Shown in pieces: positions 12,449 to 23,717 of a stretch of 64,000 nucleotides of DNA. The notes beneath the pieces were generated by a model, which saw only the letters and a list, made by a program, of their open reading frames with translations, searched no databases and had not been told where the DNA came from. The DNA comes from Chamaecrista fasciculata. Its lineage: Eukaryota > Streptophyta > Magnoliopsida > Fabales > Fabaceae. Every line of letters begins with the position of its first letter. Positions within the stretch are counted from its first letter, which is position 1. The stretch is from positions 45,980 through 109,979 of the forward strand of contig QANZ01033394.1 in NCBI GenBank assembly GCA_003254925.1, written 5' to 3'. The position numbers and the translations under genes are program-made.

Positions 12449-12567
12449 GACCTTTGCCATTGCAGGTGCGCTTGCATGGCAGGTCACAAAATATTAATAA
12501 AATTATTTTTTTGGTTTCGGGGGGAGATGGTACGGGTTGCGACTTTATTTGCCCCGGCTCTCCCCCC
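12449..12567 (+). ncRNA. Conserved double-hairpin segment, copy A
   Basis: Hairpin 1 (12449-12485): GACCT and GCCAT-GCA on the left pair with TGCATGGCAGGTC on the right across a short loop. Hairpin 2 (12519-12567): GGGGGAGA pairs with TCTCCCCC, with an inner CGGG/CCCG helix. Both recur with the same pairing at 17621-17741. I infer a structured RNA domain. The stems are too short and the loops too irregular for a convincing miRNA precursor. Confidence 0.35.
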
Positions 12568-14048
12568 TTGTGCGTGTGTTGCATTCCTCCCCTCCCCTTG
12601 CCCACAATACAAGAAAAAAATTCCCCACAAAAAAGAATCCCAACAACCAAAAAAATCCCCACAACATCCTTTCTTCCTTTGCTTTTATGCCTTAAATTGG
12701 CTTCGGATTCAACCTCGAACCTGAGTCAACATTACACAGGATCATCGATAATGGTAACGGTGCAAAAATCTTTGGCCCGTAAGAACTCTACTCGATAAGG
12801 TATAAAAACTCTTACGATATTATTAACCGAGCTAATTTCTCTATGGTTTTTACAGTAATGATTATTTAGTGTGTGCCGGCCTTGTTCGAGGATAGAGCTC
12901 GTTATTCAAAACATTGCGTGCGTCTTATTCATAAGTTCATCATATTTTTGTGGATATGTGAAAAAGAAAAATAAAAGCTTCTGCCACGTTCTAATTTATT
13001 TTCTCATATCTTTTCCGAAGAAGCCGCAGTTATCACGTCATCTTGTTGCTTGATTTATTTATCTCTTTGAATGTTGATGTCACTCTCAAATCAAGCTGTT
13101 CAATTTAGTTCGTGGCTATGTGACGGTTTCGTTTTTCACAAATCACAACTTTCTGGTGAAGGTAATTGGCTTACCAACTAAAATCTCCCGATCATTCTCT
13201 CGCTAATATCTCTAGTCATCTTAAATGTCAATAGTTCGTTGAAGTACTATAATATTTTGGTTCATTGTTGTTGCACAGCTGTAGAGGGGAACATTGAATT
13301 AAAAATGCAAAGTATTGTTAACAATTTATGTATTCAATTGATTAAATATTATTATATAAATAAGGTTAAGCTGTTGATCTCTTATAAAATCTACATGTCT
13401 AAACGAGGATATAATTCCATACATATACTAATCTTGTATAATTACATAGACATTCAACTGTTGTATCTTAGCATCAAGCAATTTCTCAATTCTGTTATCT
13501 TCTTAGCATCAAGCATCTTCTGGACTATGTTATCTTCTGAGTGTCAAGCAATTCCCTTTTGCGTTTTCATTTATAATTTACTGTTTTCTTCAGTATTTAA
13601 TGTTTACATTAGGTTGATGTACTCAACCAGTTAAATTTTTCATATGGTAGCCATGAATTATAATGTCATCTGGTGATGTACTCTGTACAATTTATGGAGG
13701 GTTGTTGAGGCCCGAGTAGCACACATGTTTTAATCCCCATTGCATTGTAAGTTTTTTTTTTTTTTTTTTTGGGGGAGGATCTCCAAGTGTATTTGCTAGT
13801 TGAATTGTTCGAGAACTTCTATATGGAGCTACAACGGTGTAGGTGGCGCTGGACCTAGGCTTGTTAGCAGACTGAAGACTTGAACTTGGTATTTTTCTTG
13901 AAGTTATGACTCCTCGCAGGCGCGTTAGTGAGGGTGGTTTAAACGATTTGAGGTTTGAGCAATGCCATCACGGGTTTTGGATAGTAGTGTGACTGTTAAA
14001 TGAAGCTTCTGTCAAGCCACATGAAGCATTTGAGTTGCGCTCCCAAAC

Positions 14049-14177
14049 GGGTATGGATAAAATTAGATGTTGAACACACCTTGCAGTTGCATGTCTCTCC
14101 TCATTACAAAGGGTATGGATAAAATTAGATGTTGACGACCCTTAATTTGCGGCGGGATGTCTATCCTCATTACAAAC
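14049..14177. repeat. Two-copy tandem duplication of about 65 bp
   Basis: GGGTATGGATAAAATTAGA...TCCTCATTACAAA occurs twice in succession (about 14049-14110 and 14111-14177). Copy B has only one equivalent at about 19315, so the duplication is private to copy A. Confidence 0.75.
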
Positions 14178-15147
14178 GGAGTTCTGATCACTAGTGAATG
14201 CAAAATTTCTGTGTTAAAGATGGGTGTTCTATCAATATTGTTTTGTGCACGGATTATGTGTTAGCGTTTCTTCTCAACAAATATAAGTTAAGCAGATAAT
14301 TTTCATTTATGCCTTTCTCTTCTTGGTTAAACTGTTGATTCCTCCTTTTTCTTTTTTTGAATTTAGAAAGTTATAAATTTCAGTAACCTATATTTCTTAT
14401 AGGGGCCTTGTTGATCCTTATCCATTCCTCTGTTTTGGACAGGTTCTATTTGTCTATTATAGTCTTTTCCCAGAATTACGACTACATGGTGAAGCAGCTA
14501 ATGATTGATGCTAGTCTATTGCGACTGGATGTTTTTTTTTGGGGGCTTCACTGAGATAAATCTAGACGATTCTATAGTGTATTTCTGGAATATCTTTTGA
14601 TACTTTATATTGCCTGTCAGTTTTTAGTGGATTTGCTCTGAAGTTTAAGTAGTCGGTTTATGTGTTATTTATCTTTGCTTTCAAAATTCATTATACCGAC
14701 TGGAAGTTTGATAGTGGTATCTATATTCGCAGGCTATGTTTAGAATCTATTTTACGAGTTTTATAGTTAAATTGCAGGCTAATTCTGCACGGATAATCTA
14801 TGGGCCACTTTGATATCTGGCTCTAAATTAGTGAGGCCTTATCTTCGAGTCATTTCGTATTGTTCATTAATGTTGGCCATATGTCTATGCAAGTGATGGG
14901 ATTTGGGCAGAGATTATAGATTTGTACATAGAAAAAAAAATTTGTAAGGCGTTCATGATGTTTTCAGTCCAAAGTAATTCAGTGTTAAAACAAACACTTG
15001 AATGCCAAATTAAGATGCTAAAATATTTGAAGGTTTGAGCAAGTATATGTTCATTGGCGTTTAGTGCTATATTTTCAGCATTGAATAATATCTTGTGCTA
15101 TAATGCTTTTAAGGTCGTCTTGTAATTGTGTACTTAGCAGCTTTGAT

Positions 15148-15226
15148 GGATTCATAAGCTCAAATTGGCATGAGCGCCCAACACTTCAGCGTTTGGGAGG
15201 TTGATGGTTCGATTCCATCTGGATCC
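15148..15226 (+). ncRNA. tRNA-like element, copy A
   Basis: The 79 nt fold into near-canonical tRNA geometry. The acceptor stem is GGATTCA/TGGATCC (one wobble pair). The D arm is GCTC/GAGC with a GG-containing loop. The anticodon-like stem is CCCAA/TTGGG with an 11-nt loop, followed by a 5-nt variable region. The T stem is GATGG/CCATC with loop TTCGATT, directly abutting the acceptor 3' strand. The B box GGTTCGATTCC is perfect, and an A-box-like stretch carries extra A residues. The oversized anticodon loop, a 3-nt linker before the D stem and the lack of a T-run terminator argue against a working tRNA gene. It is 73/79 identical to copy B, and the differences lie in loops or make wobbles. 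Confidence 0.5.
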
Positions 15227-16439
15227 TTATGAATGAATGGAATGTTGATGTTTTGTTGGGGAAGAATATAAATAGGTTTTGCTTTGACAAGGGCCGGGGT
15301 TCATGGCATTTTTAGAACTAATGTAACGATTAATTGCACGTAGGTAGTGAAGACCAGATCCACGAGATTTAGTTCCGTATGGCGTATATTTTTTGTCACC
15401 AATACTGATAACTGTTAAACTGTTTGTTGTTAGTATATACAAGATTAGCTGTCTGAACGCTTTGTTGTAGGTGGAGCGGGGAGGTATTGGAGGTAACTAG
15501 TGCACATGTTGTAGCTATTTGGAGTTGAATTCTGATTCTTGCTTGAGTTTATTCTGCGTTACCTTTAGTAGCTGCAGATTTAAGGGAAATGGTCCATTGC
15601 TTGTTTGCTTTTGTTTCTGCCCTGTGTTGCGGTTGGATAGTTTATTGTTTTGTTTACAGAATCTTCAAAGTTGAAACTGCCCAAGAATCTAATCTAATCT
15701 TCTTTGCTTTGAGCAGGTGTGCCTGGGTTAAGACCAGCCGGAGGAAATCATCGTAGGTTATCTCTAATAGGCATGAGAAGATTGTACGTTGACCACTATG
15801 TGCTGTTCAACTTGTTGGAGTGCCTAGCCAAGGCTCATCCAACCATTTTTCTGTTCTGTTGGATTTTGAAGCTTTTCCATTTCTAACGTACTTGTGGAAT
15901 TATTACTGTGTTGCTATTTATTACTTACGAGCAGGAAATAGAGAAATGAAACCATTTTCTCAGTCGAGATTGCAGCTGACGGAGACCCTCGAGGATCTCA
16001 ATATACTGTCTTTGCTTCAAGACGTGACACTGCCATAAGAACATCCTTTATTTGAAAGATGAGAGCAGTTGGAAGATAAAGACGGGATCTCTTTTAAGAA
16101 ACTGCTGCGGATATCTTTGTCTCTGCTTTGAAAAGTGATTATGGATGCTGGTGAAGGTTGTGTTAGGTGAATTATAAAGTCCTGACTGTAGAATACTAGA
16201 ATCTGCGACAGTGGTTCATGACATATCTCTCAGTTGTGAACCATCTCAGAAAATCATATATGAAAAAGTTTATGAACCGTTGCATTTTTCAACGACGTGC
16301 TTTAAAAATAAGATAAAAGTTCTTTTACATTATTTTTAATTTTGTTTTAATTATTTGTTTATAATTCATTTTGTTGTTAAAATTTTATATTTTAGTTAAT
16401 TTTTTTTACTAAATTTTATATTATATATTANAAAGTAAT

Positions 16440-16612
16440 AGATGAGATTTAAGAAAGTGAAAACTTATTATTTGGTCTTTTAATTTTCATACTTCTAACG
16501 ATTTAGTCCTTGAATAATAAAAATATACTATTTAATCACTGAATAACTACAAATGTCAAATCAAACGTTACATACATATTTCCGTGCCCGTTAGAGCACA
16601 GAAAGCCTCTAG
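16440..16612 (+). mobile_element. Helitron 3' region, family H1
   Basis: The end shows an imperfect hairpin (GTGCCC-GTTA-GAGCAC) at 16584-16599, a spacer and CTAG at 16609-16612 followed by T. The preceding AACGTTACATACATATTT matches the copy at 60392 almost exactly. It lies between the two tandem loci. The left limit given is only where similarity to the 7961 copy begins. Confidence 0.6.
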
Positions 16613-16737
16613 TTAATAATAAGCCCAACATGTGTAACTTTAAAATTTGAAAATATCTAATTAGTCCCCACAAAAATTGAAAATTATCCAGAACCTTCGT
16701 TCATAAAAGCTGTTCAACGACTTCATATACCCTCATG

Positions 16738-16873
16738 TAGCACTGTTAAACGGGCCGGCCCGGCCCGTTACGGGCCACGGGCTAAACGGGCCAAATTTTT
16801 TAAGCCCAAGCCCGCCCATTTAGCGGGCGGGCCGGGCCGGCCCGCGGGCCTAAGCCCCGTTTTGACAGTGCTA
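16738..16873. mobile_element. hAT-type MITE with 8-bp target duplication
   Basis: A 136-bp GC-rich element with inverted ends TAGCACTGT and ACAGTGCTA. It is flanked by perfect 8-bp direct repeats CCCTCATG at 16730-16737 and 16874-16881. The 8-bp duplication and TIR form fit the hAT superfamily. The interior consists of inverted GGGCC/GGCCC runs. The matching site in copy A is empty. Confidence 0.88.
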
Positions 16874-17620
16874 CCCTCATGTATCGGCTGGCGCAACAAC
16901 TTTTTATTTTTCTATTGTAACCGCCTCAGGTTTTTCGGGGGTAAATCACCACCGTGGGTATTAGTTGTCATCAAATCATCAAGGCCGTGGATTGGCTTTA
17001 TATTCCCCCATAAGAATCCTCTATAAGAATCAAAACCCATTTACTTTTTACGTCTACCGCGTAACCGGAGTCTTCACTCTAAAGTCTATCCTTAAACTTC
17101 CAAGAAATCAAGGCGATTCCCAGGTTAGATTCCCTCGATCATGAAGGCTCCTTCTTGTTAGATCCTATTTGCTTTGAGGCCTCCGTCTTGTTATGTCGTG
17201 TTTCTATTTAGGTTTGCCGAATCTGTGTTTTGATTTTCAGATTCCAATTTTTTTTATCTCCGCTTGTTTATGGATCATGTACTTATGTTCTGCATCTAAT
17301 TTATTTTCCTCTTGGTAGTTTGCTTTTGTGATCGATGGAGGGTTGGATCTCGATGCTAGTCATGCGGAAGTTTTGTACACTCTTAGGGTTTATGACCGTC
17401 TATGGCGTTAGGAGCTCAACACCAGCGCACTTGCGGTATCGATGATTATTGGTAGTTAGGAAAAATCGCTTTAGTATGTTGATACATATTTACTTTTTGT
17501 CAATTACCTCTTATTATGATGTCATATAACGTGTGGATCTGATGGTTGGAGGTTATGTAGAAGTTTATGTGAGGAATACATCTCAAAGGTACTCATCTGT
17601 TGTTTTCTTGCTTGTTACTC

Positions 17621-17741
17621 GACCTTTGCCATTGCAGGTGCGCTTGCATGGCGGGTCATAAAATATTAATAAAATTGATCTTTTCTGGTTATGGGGGGAG
17701 ATGGTACGGGGTTGCTTCTTTATTTGCCCCGGCTCTCCCCC
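17621..17741 (+). ncRNA. Conserved double-hairpin segment, copy B
   Basis: The counterpart of 12449-12567. Hairpin 1 spans 17621-17657 and differs from copy A by one base in the right arm (GCGGGTC for GCAGGTC). Hairpin 2 spans 17693-17741 with GGGGGAGA/TCTCCCCC and an inner CGGGG/CCCCG helix. Both pairing patterns persist although the surrounding sequence has changed. Confidence 0.35.
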
Positions 17742-19870
17742 TTTTGTGTGTGTTGCATTTCCCCACTCCCTCGCTGCCCAGAATACCCTGTCTTCCTTTA
17801 CTTTTATTCTCTTCATTGTGCTTTTCCCGACGGATTCAACCACGCACCTGAGTCAACTACTCAGTTTCACACCAATGCAAGAAATCTTTGTCATGTAAGA
17901 ACCCAACTCAGATGAGGTAGCTTAACACAAATCGTACCAACTTATTTTCTCTATTGTTTGCACAAGAATGATTATTTATTGAGCAAAGGAGGGAGAACTT
18001 TATTTCAGCATATTATAAATTGCATTGCCCTATCCTATCCATAAGTTCATTATAGTTATGTGCTATAATCCCAGAGTATGTGAATAACATATTTAATCAT
18101 ATAGATCAATTTGTATGCCCAGCGGTTACTTACTGAATGAGCCCCAGTTATCACCTCATCTTGTTGCTTAATTTATTTCTCTTTGAATATTGATTCCACA
18201 CTCAAATTAAGACCATCGTGCTGTTCAATAGAATTCTTGGCTATATATGATTGTTTCTTCTTTCTTTAACAAGCCACAACTGTCTGGTGAAGGTAATTGA
18301 TTTGCTAACTAAAATTTTTCAATATTATTGAACTAATATTATTCTAGCGATCTGTCTTCATAAGTTTATGTGAGTACTGTAATATTTTGGTTCATTGTTG
18401 TTGAACAACTGTCGCTGAGGAACCTTGAATTTTATAGGAAAAGGATTGTTCATTGTTCATAATTGTCCGTAGTTTTATTTATTCAATTAATTAAATATTA
18501 TGATATAAACAAGGTTATGATAGATACGATATACACGACTTCTTAAGGTGCGGCTCTTATATAAACTTTATATCTATAAATGACTATAATTTCGTACATT
18601 TACCCTAAAATTAAAATTGAAGGCACATCTGCAATCTTGCATCACTACATAGACGTTTAACTATCGTATCTTACTAGCACCAAGCAATATTTTAATTATG
18701 TTTTCTTCTTAGCTTCGAGCAGTTCAACTACTATTTTTTCTTGTAAGCACCAAGCATTTTCTTGACTGTGTTACCTTTTTATCACCAATAAAGTTCTCTG
18801 CATTTTCATTAATCATCATCTTTACTCGGTATATTCCTTTGGTTTATGTTCTCAACCATCTCAGCTTAGCTTCCACTGTAGCCATGAATTCTAAACACAT
18901 CAGGAGATGTACTGCGTACAATTGCAGTAGGGTTTTCAAGACCTGAATGGCACACATTTTGTTGTTTATTGTATTTGTAGTTTTTTCTCTAGCATGATGG
19001 GATCTTTTTTATTTTTCTTGTGGGGGTGGGGGGTTTCTCCAAGTGAATTTGCTTGTTGAATTGTTGTAAAAATTCCCCTAGGGAGCCACAGCAAGTGCAG
19101 GAGGAGCTAAAAGATCTAGGCTTGTTGGCAGACTCTGAAGACTTGAACTAGCAGCTTTACTTGAAGTTATGGCACCTCTGGCGCGCCTTGTTTGGGTGGT
19201 TTATGTTATTTGAGCAATGCTATCACAGGATTCAGAGAGCAGTCCAACTGTTAAGTGTTAAACGGAGCTTTTGTCAATCCATTTGAAGCATCAAGACTGG
19301 TTTTCTGCAAAATGGGTATGGATAAAATTAGATTGTCGATGACTTTCCTCTTTATTAATGGTATTGTGTTCAGTAATGTATGTAAAGATGCATGTTTTAT
19401 TGTTATTATTTTTTACAGAGTTTGTGTTGGGCTTTGTTTTCTGAACGAGTATTAAATTGGCAGAAAAATTTTCATCTATGCCCTTCCTCTGGATTCAAGC
19501 TGCACTGGGCTAATCTGTCAGTTCTGTTGTTTTTTGGTCTCCTATATTTTACATTCGTCAGTGGTTGCTTTGTGTTGATCCTCATCCATTTCTCTGGTCT
19601 GTTCTATGCAGGTTCTATGCGTTGATCAGAGTCTTGCTCGGAACTATGATTTGATGCCGAAGCAGCGGATGATTGATGCAATCCCAATTCGGACTAGGAT
19701 GTCTGTCTTCAGTGCTCTAAACTCCAGACGATTCTATAGTGTATTACTGGAATGTCTGTTGATACTGTTATTGGGTGTTTTTATATTGCCGGTCAATTAT
19801 TAGTGGATTTGCTCCTTGGTTGCATTTTAAGTAGTCGGTTGTCATAAAAAATTAGTGGGTAACATTGCTA

Positions 19871-19966
19871 TTTAGCTTTGCTTCTAAATTTCGTTATAAT
19901 GCTTTAGCTTTGCTTCTAAATTTCGTTATAATGCTTTAGCTTTGCTTCTAAATTTCGTTATAATGC
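19871..19966. repeat. 32-bp unit repeated three times
   Basis: The unit beginning TTTAGCTTTGCTTCTAAATT occurs three times head to tail with no differences seen. Copy A has a single diverged equivalent near 14675. This looks like recent slippage or unequal exchange. Confidence 0.9.
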
Positions 19967-20317
19967 TTAATTTTATTATAACATTGCTATTTAAGTTAAT
20001 AGATCTATTTTCCGACCGTTTATCGTTAAACTGCTTGCTAATTCAGCAGGGATAATTTCTATGATATCTGGCTTTGTTTGTGGACCAATGGTCCGTGATT
20101 TTCAAGACATTTCGTACTGTTTAATGAGTACATTATTGTTCTGACAAAATAAAAGAGTACATCATTGTTGGCTATATGTTAATGGGATTGATGGGTTATG
20201 GGCAGGTATATACAAAATATTATTCTTGTTAGGAATTTACTGTTAGACTTGCAACACTTGAATAAGTATCTATGCTACATATAATGAAATGAATTCTTGT
20301 AATTGACTGTCTTTGAT

Positions 20318-20396
20318 GGATTCATAAGCTCGAATTGGCATGAGTGCCCAATACCGCAGTGTTTGGGAGGTTGATGGTTCGATTCCATCTGGATCC
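20318..20396 (+). ncRNA. tRNA-like element, copy B
   Basis: A 79-nt match to 15148-15226 with six substitutions and no indel. The acceptor stem, T arm and B box are identical. Changes fall in the D loop and the anticodon-like loop; one turns a G-C pair of the D stem into G-T. Outside the element similarity drops at once: the next bases are TTATG in A and GAATTG in B. No Pol III terminator run follows. Alternatives are a tRNA-derived insertion predating the duplication, or an RNase P-processed domain in a longer RNA. Confidence 0.5.
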
Positions 20397-21779
20397 GAAT
20401 TGAAATTTTGAATTGCATTAGCAAAGTAGTAAAAAACCAGATTCACCAGATCTAGTCCTGTATTTTTTATCTTCTGTCAAAAGTTGATGATTATTAAACT
20501 GTTTGGTGTTGCTAATACGAAAGAAAGTTGATTGTTTTATTCACAGAATAATCTTGAAAGTTGAAACTAGTGGAGAATCTAATCTTGCTTGCTTGGAGCA
20601 GGTAAACTTGCCACTGACCCCGTTGTTAAAGTGGATTCTCCGGAAGAAATCATCGTACGTTACCTCTAATAGGCTTGATAAGATTGTTGTTCATTGGAGA
20701 GTGCTAGACACTTTGAAACGGCTTCAGCCTGCACAAGATATAACCTTGTACATCTGCACTATGTTTCTATTTGCAGGAGTGCCAAGCCAAAGGCTCCAAC
20801 AACCTTTGTTTGTTCCCATTGACAAAGATGACAACGAAAAGAAAGTATGAATGGTTGGATTTAAAAGTTCTCCATTCCCAACGTTCTTGTGGAATTACTA
20901 TGTTGATATTTATTACGTACGATCGATCAGAAAAGTAGAGAAATAAACCAAACCCATTTCTCACTCAAAATTGCCAGCTGTTGGTGACTTCCCTCGCCAG
21001 GATCAATAACGAGTCTTGACTTTAAGACACTGCCATAAAAACATCCTTTATTTGAAAGATGAGAGCAGTTAAAATACAAGACGGAATTCCTTGTTAAGAA
21101 ATAGCTGGGAACATGTTTTGTTGTCTTTGCATTGAAAAGTGGTTATGGATGCTGGTGATTGGTGAAGGTGGTGTTAGGTGTGAATTTTACAGCTCTGATT
21201 GTAAAATCTGCAACAGTTGTACTAGTGTTAGATAGACGTGGCTCCCTAGATTTGGCTTACCGTAGTGTCTCTTGGATTGTACCATTCATTCATTCATTCC
21301 AATCTGATCATGCATGCTTGATGATGGTGTTGCAAGTAGACCAAGGATTCGCTAGCTTGAGCTGCAGCTTTGTAGGCCTTAACCATTCCTTTTCTAGTTT
21401 TATTTCTGCTTTCTTTGTTTTAACATTCTCCTAATCTGTCATTTCGTTTTGGAGATATATAATCTATTCTGGCCATGTTCAGCCTTTTGAGCTTCTGGTT
21501 GCTTCTTGGTTCTATCATGTTAAAGTGGTTGGACGTTGGATTATGAATCCCACTATTTATTGCTCTTTCTAGATGGAGTGTGGTAGTAGCTATCAGTCCC
21601 ACCTCTTGATTTTTGCATTTATTCACCAATAGCAACCTTATGTAGTTTCGTTTTTTGTTGCTTTATTATATATGTTATATATTTTTGGCTATTTATTTTT
21701 AACAAGAATTTTAGGTTAAATTGGAATATGTTGTAATTCAGTCTTTTATTTTTGTTGTTGCAATTTTAGTATTTTTACT

Positions 21780-22090
21780 TTTTGATTCCAATGATTGAAT
21801 GTAGCCATATATCTTCCGTTTTAAATTTAAATCTAACGAGTTTTGAGCTACATGGTTTTTTTGACGAGTGATTTCTTTATTTAGTTAGAACAATCAACAA
21901 ATAAAGTCAAATTAGACTCTGAAAGTGAGCTGCTCGTTTTACAGTCAAGTAAACAAAATTTATTATATTTCTCTCGATTCAAGTTCAATTGTAACAAGTT
22001 TATAATTACATCATACTCTTGACGAGGTATTTTTTACCTAGTTAATCACTAAATCAGATTAAATTGTATCTGAAAATGGTTATGAAATAA
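21780..22090. repeat. R1-related repeat, copy 3
   Basis: Shares with 234-756 and 10520-10915 the ordered motifs TTGAATGTAGCCATAT, GTCAAATTAGACTCTGAAAG and TCAAGTAAACAAAATT...CTCTCGATTCAAGTTC. The ends are not well defined. Confidence 0.5.
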
Positions 22091-23290
22091 AAAACTGAAA
22101 AAAATTTCGAATTCAATTTAATATCATTTGTTATTGATCTCAACTAAATAACTTGTAAAAAATTATGGTTAACTTAAAAGACTGATTTTGTATATTTTAA
22201 GCTTTTGAATTTCTAGTACTTGACACGTTTCGTGTTAAAGGATGGATTGCAATAGTAAACATGTAAAATATTGTACCTCTTGCTTGTTGCTTCTATTATT
22301 ATGATGTATATTCTTATGAAGTATTTACTATTTAAAAAAGAACACTGATAGTCCAAGTTTTTGTCCTCAAAAATTTATTTTTGTACGAAAATAGTTATTA
22401 GGTAGAATAATGCATATATCTATCTAAATAGAAATATGAATTAAGAAAAAAAAAAAANAAAAAAAACAGTCATTAAGTTTTTAAAAATAATATTAAATAA
22501 ATTATATACTTCATGAAATTTGTGAACATCCAAGGTTTTTTATCAAAGGAGCATCCAACTTAAATTAATCTTAAATAAAAGGAATAAAATGTAAAAAAAA
22601 AACAAAGTTGAAAAATAAAAATGATAAATTTTTTTAAAACCAAATTCTTCATCACTTATTGATTATATAATTTTTTTTTCAATTGTGAAAGTACTCTTAT
22701 AAACTCGTCATTTTCTATTGATTTATTTTTATCAACTAATAATGAAATATTGGAATTACATTTAATTTATTTTAATATTTATATTATTAGATTTACTTGT
22801 TTAATTCCATTATTTAACATGTATCAAAATCGTTGTTCTTAACTTTTGTTTGATTTTATTGAATAATTACTTTTAATATTTAGTTTTAATTTTTGTAATG
22901 AATGAAATTTGATAAATTTAATAAATATAAATGATATTTTTATTTTTTAATTATTTCAAACAAAAATTTAATAAAAAAAATAATTTAATAAGAATTATTT
23001 AAGAAAAAAAAAGAAAAAGGAATCCGTAATTCTATGAAAATGTAATTTTTATTTTTAAAAAATCATCTAATAAGATTTATAAAATCATTTAATATTTTAG
23101 TTTTTGTCTTATATTTTTTTTTATTGTTTCATAACTTTATATCCCACTATTAAATAAATAAATAAAAAAATCTACTATTAAATTCTAACTTTTTTTCGCC
23201 GTATTACATTTTTATCTATTTCTGATCTCAATGTCTATCCAATGCCTTGAAGTATATATGAAGTATGAACTCGATCTGAACAAATTAGCC
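22091..23290. other. AT-rich intergenic upstream of the SEC14 gene
   Basis: Very A/T-rich with homopolymer runs and a single N. The last few hundred bases should hold the promoter of the SEC14-like gene; the CT-rich stretch near 23290-23315 may mark its transcription start. Confidence 0.45.
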
Positions 23291-23717
23291 TCTCTCCTTC
23301 TCTCTCTTTCTTCAGTTATTGCTGGTAGTGTAAGTGTACAGTTAAGAATTGTCTTCTTCACAAACTCTGCTTCTATTTCAAGCCTTCCAGTCTGTACAAA
23401 CTAGTAAGTGTGCCACGTCTCAGACTCTCAGTATTGCAAATGATAACACTGCACATATTTTCATAGCTTCTCTTTAATTTCTGTCAAGTTAATCATATAT
23501 ATATATATATCGGCTGATTGATCTGATCCATTACTTCCATCATAATCCTTACTTTTAATGCATATGCATGAGTTTCAAGACACTATATAATTATCCCATC
23601 TTCTCATCACTTTGTGGCTATGCTTTTGTAAAAGGTTTCTCTTATTTGTTTTGTATTGTTTCTTCTTCTTTTCCTTCTTTTGTAAGATCTCATAATTTGT
23701 TTTTCTAGTTCTGGATT

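Larger units (their letters stand above)
11511..16215 (+). other. Tandem locus, copy A: ORF-poor transcription-unit-like block
   Basis: Matches copy B (16620-21225) in the same order along about 4.7 kb, with moderate divergence and many indels. It has features of a plant gene: a TATA-like ATATTCTCCTATAAG region near 11745, leader-like sequence and repeated donor/acceptor-like sites (CAG/GTATG at 12033; pyrimidine tract plus CAG at 12464 and 14440). No frame runs through both copies. Short predicted peptides agree on both strands at once, which points to nucleotide rather than protein conservation. Two structured segments (12449-12567 and 15148-15226) are its most conserved parts. I do not recognise a product. 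It could be a non-coding RNA gene or a decayed protein gene; the strand is inferred from splice-like signals. Confidence 0.5.
16620..21225 (+). other. Tandem locus, copy B: ORF-poor transcription-unit-like block
   Basis: A collinear duplicate of 11511-16215. Differences private to this copy are a hAT-type MITE (16738-16873) and a 32-bp triplication (19871-19966). The presumed start region has a TATA-like GGCTTTATATTCCC near 16995. Frames such as GGLDLDASHAEVLYTLRVYD near 17340 and VDSPEEIIVRYL near 20630 look protein-like but are short and not preserved in copy A, so a decayed protein gene cannot be excluded. The conserved hairpins (17621-17741) and the tRNA-like element (20318-20396) are present. 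The longest frame, at 20503-20850, resembles no family I know and crosses a likely splice acceptor. Confidence 0.5.

Noticed and set aside
12519-12567. miRNA precursor
   Set aside because: The stem has only 8 plus 4-5 paired bases with a large asymmetric bulge, too short for a plant miRNA duplex.
12393-12798. Frames on both strands that share peptides with frames at 17583-17915
   Set aside because: Both strands look conserved at once, and the frames diverge where nucleotides shift; this is better explained by nucleotide-level conservation of the hairpin segment.
13750-13772. Poly(T) tract as a Pol III terminator or retroposon tail
   Set aside because: No promoter boxes or target duplication around it; a simple homopolymer.
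15148-15226. Functional nuclear tRNA gene
   Set aside because: Anticodon-like loop of 11 nt, an extra base before the D stem and no Pol III terminator; kept only as a tRNA-like element.
20503-20850. 115-codon plus-strand frame in tandem copy B
   Set aside because: It crosses a likely splice acceptor, is not open in copy A and resembles no known protein.
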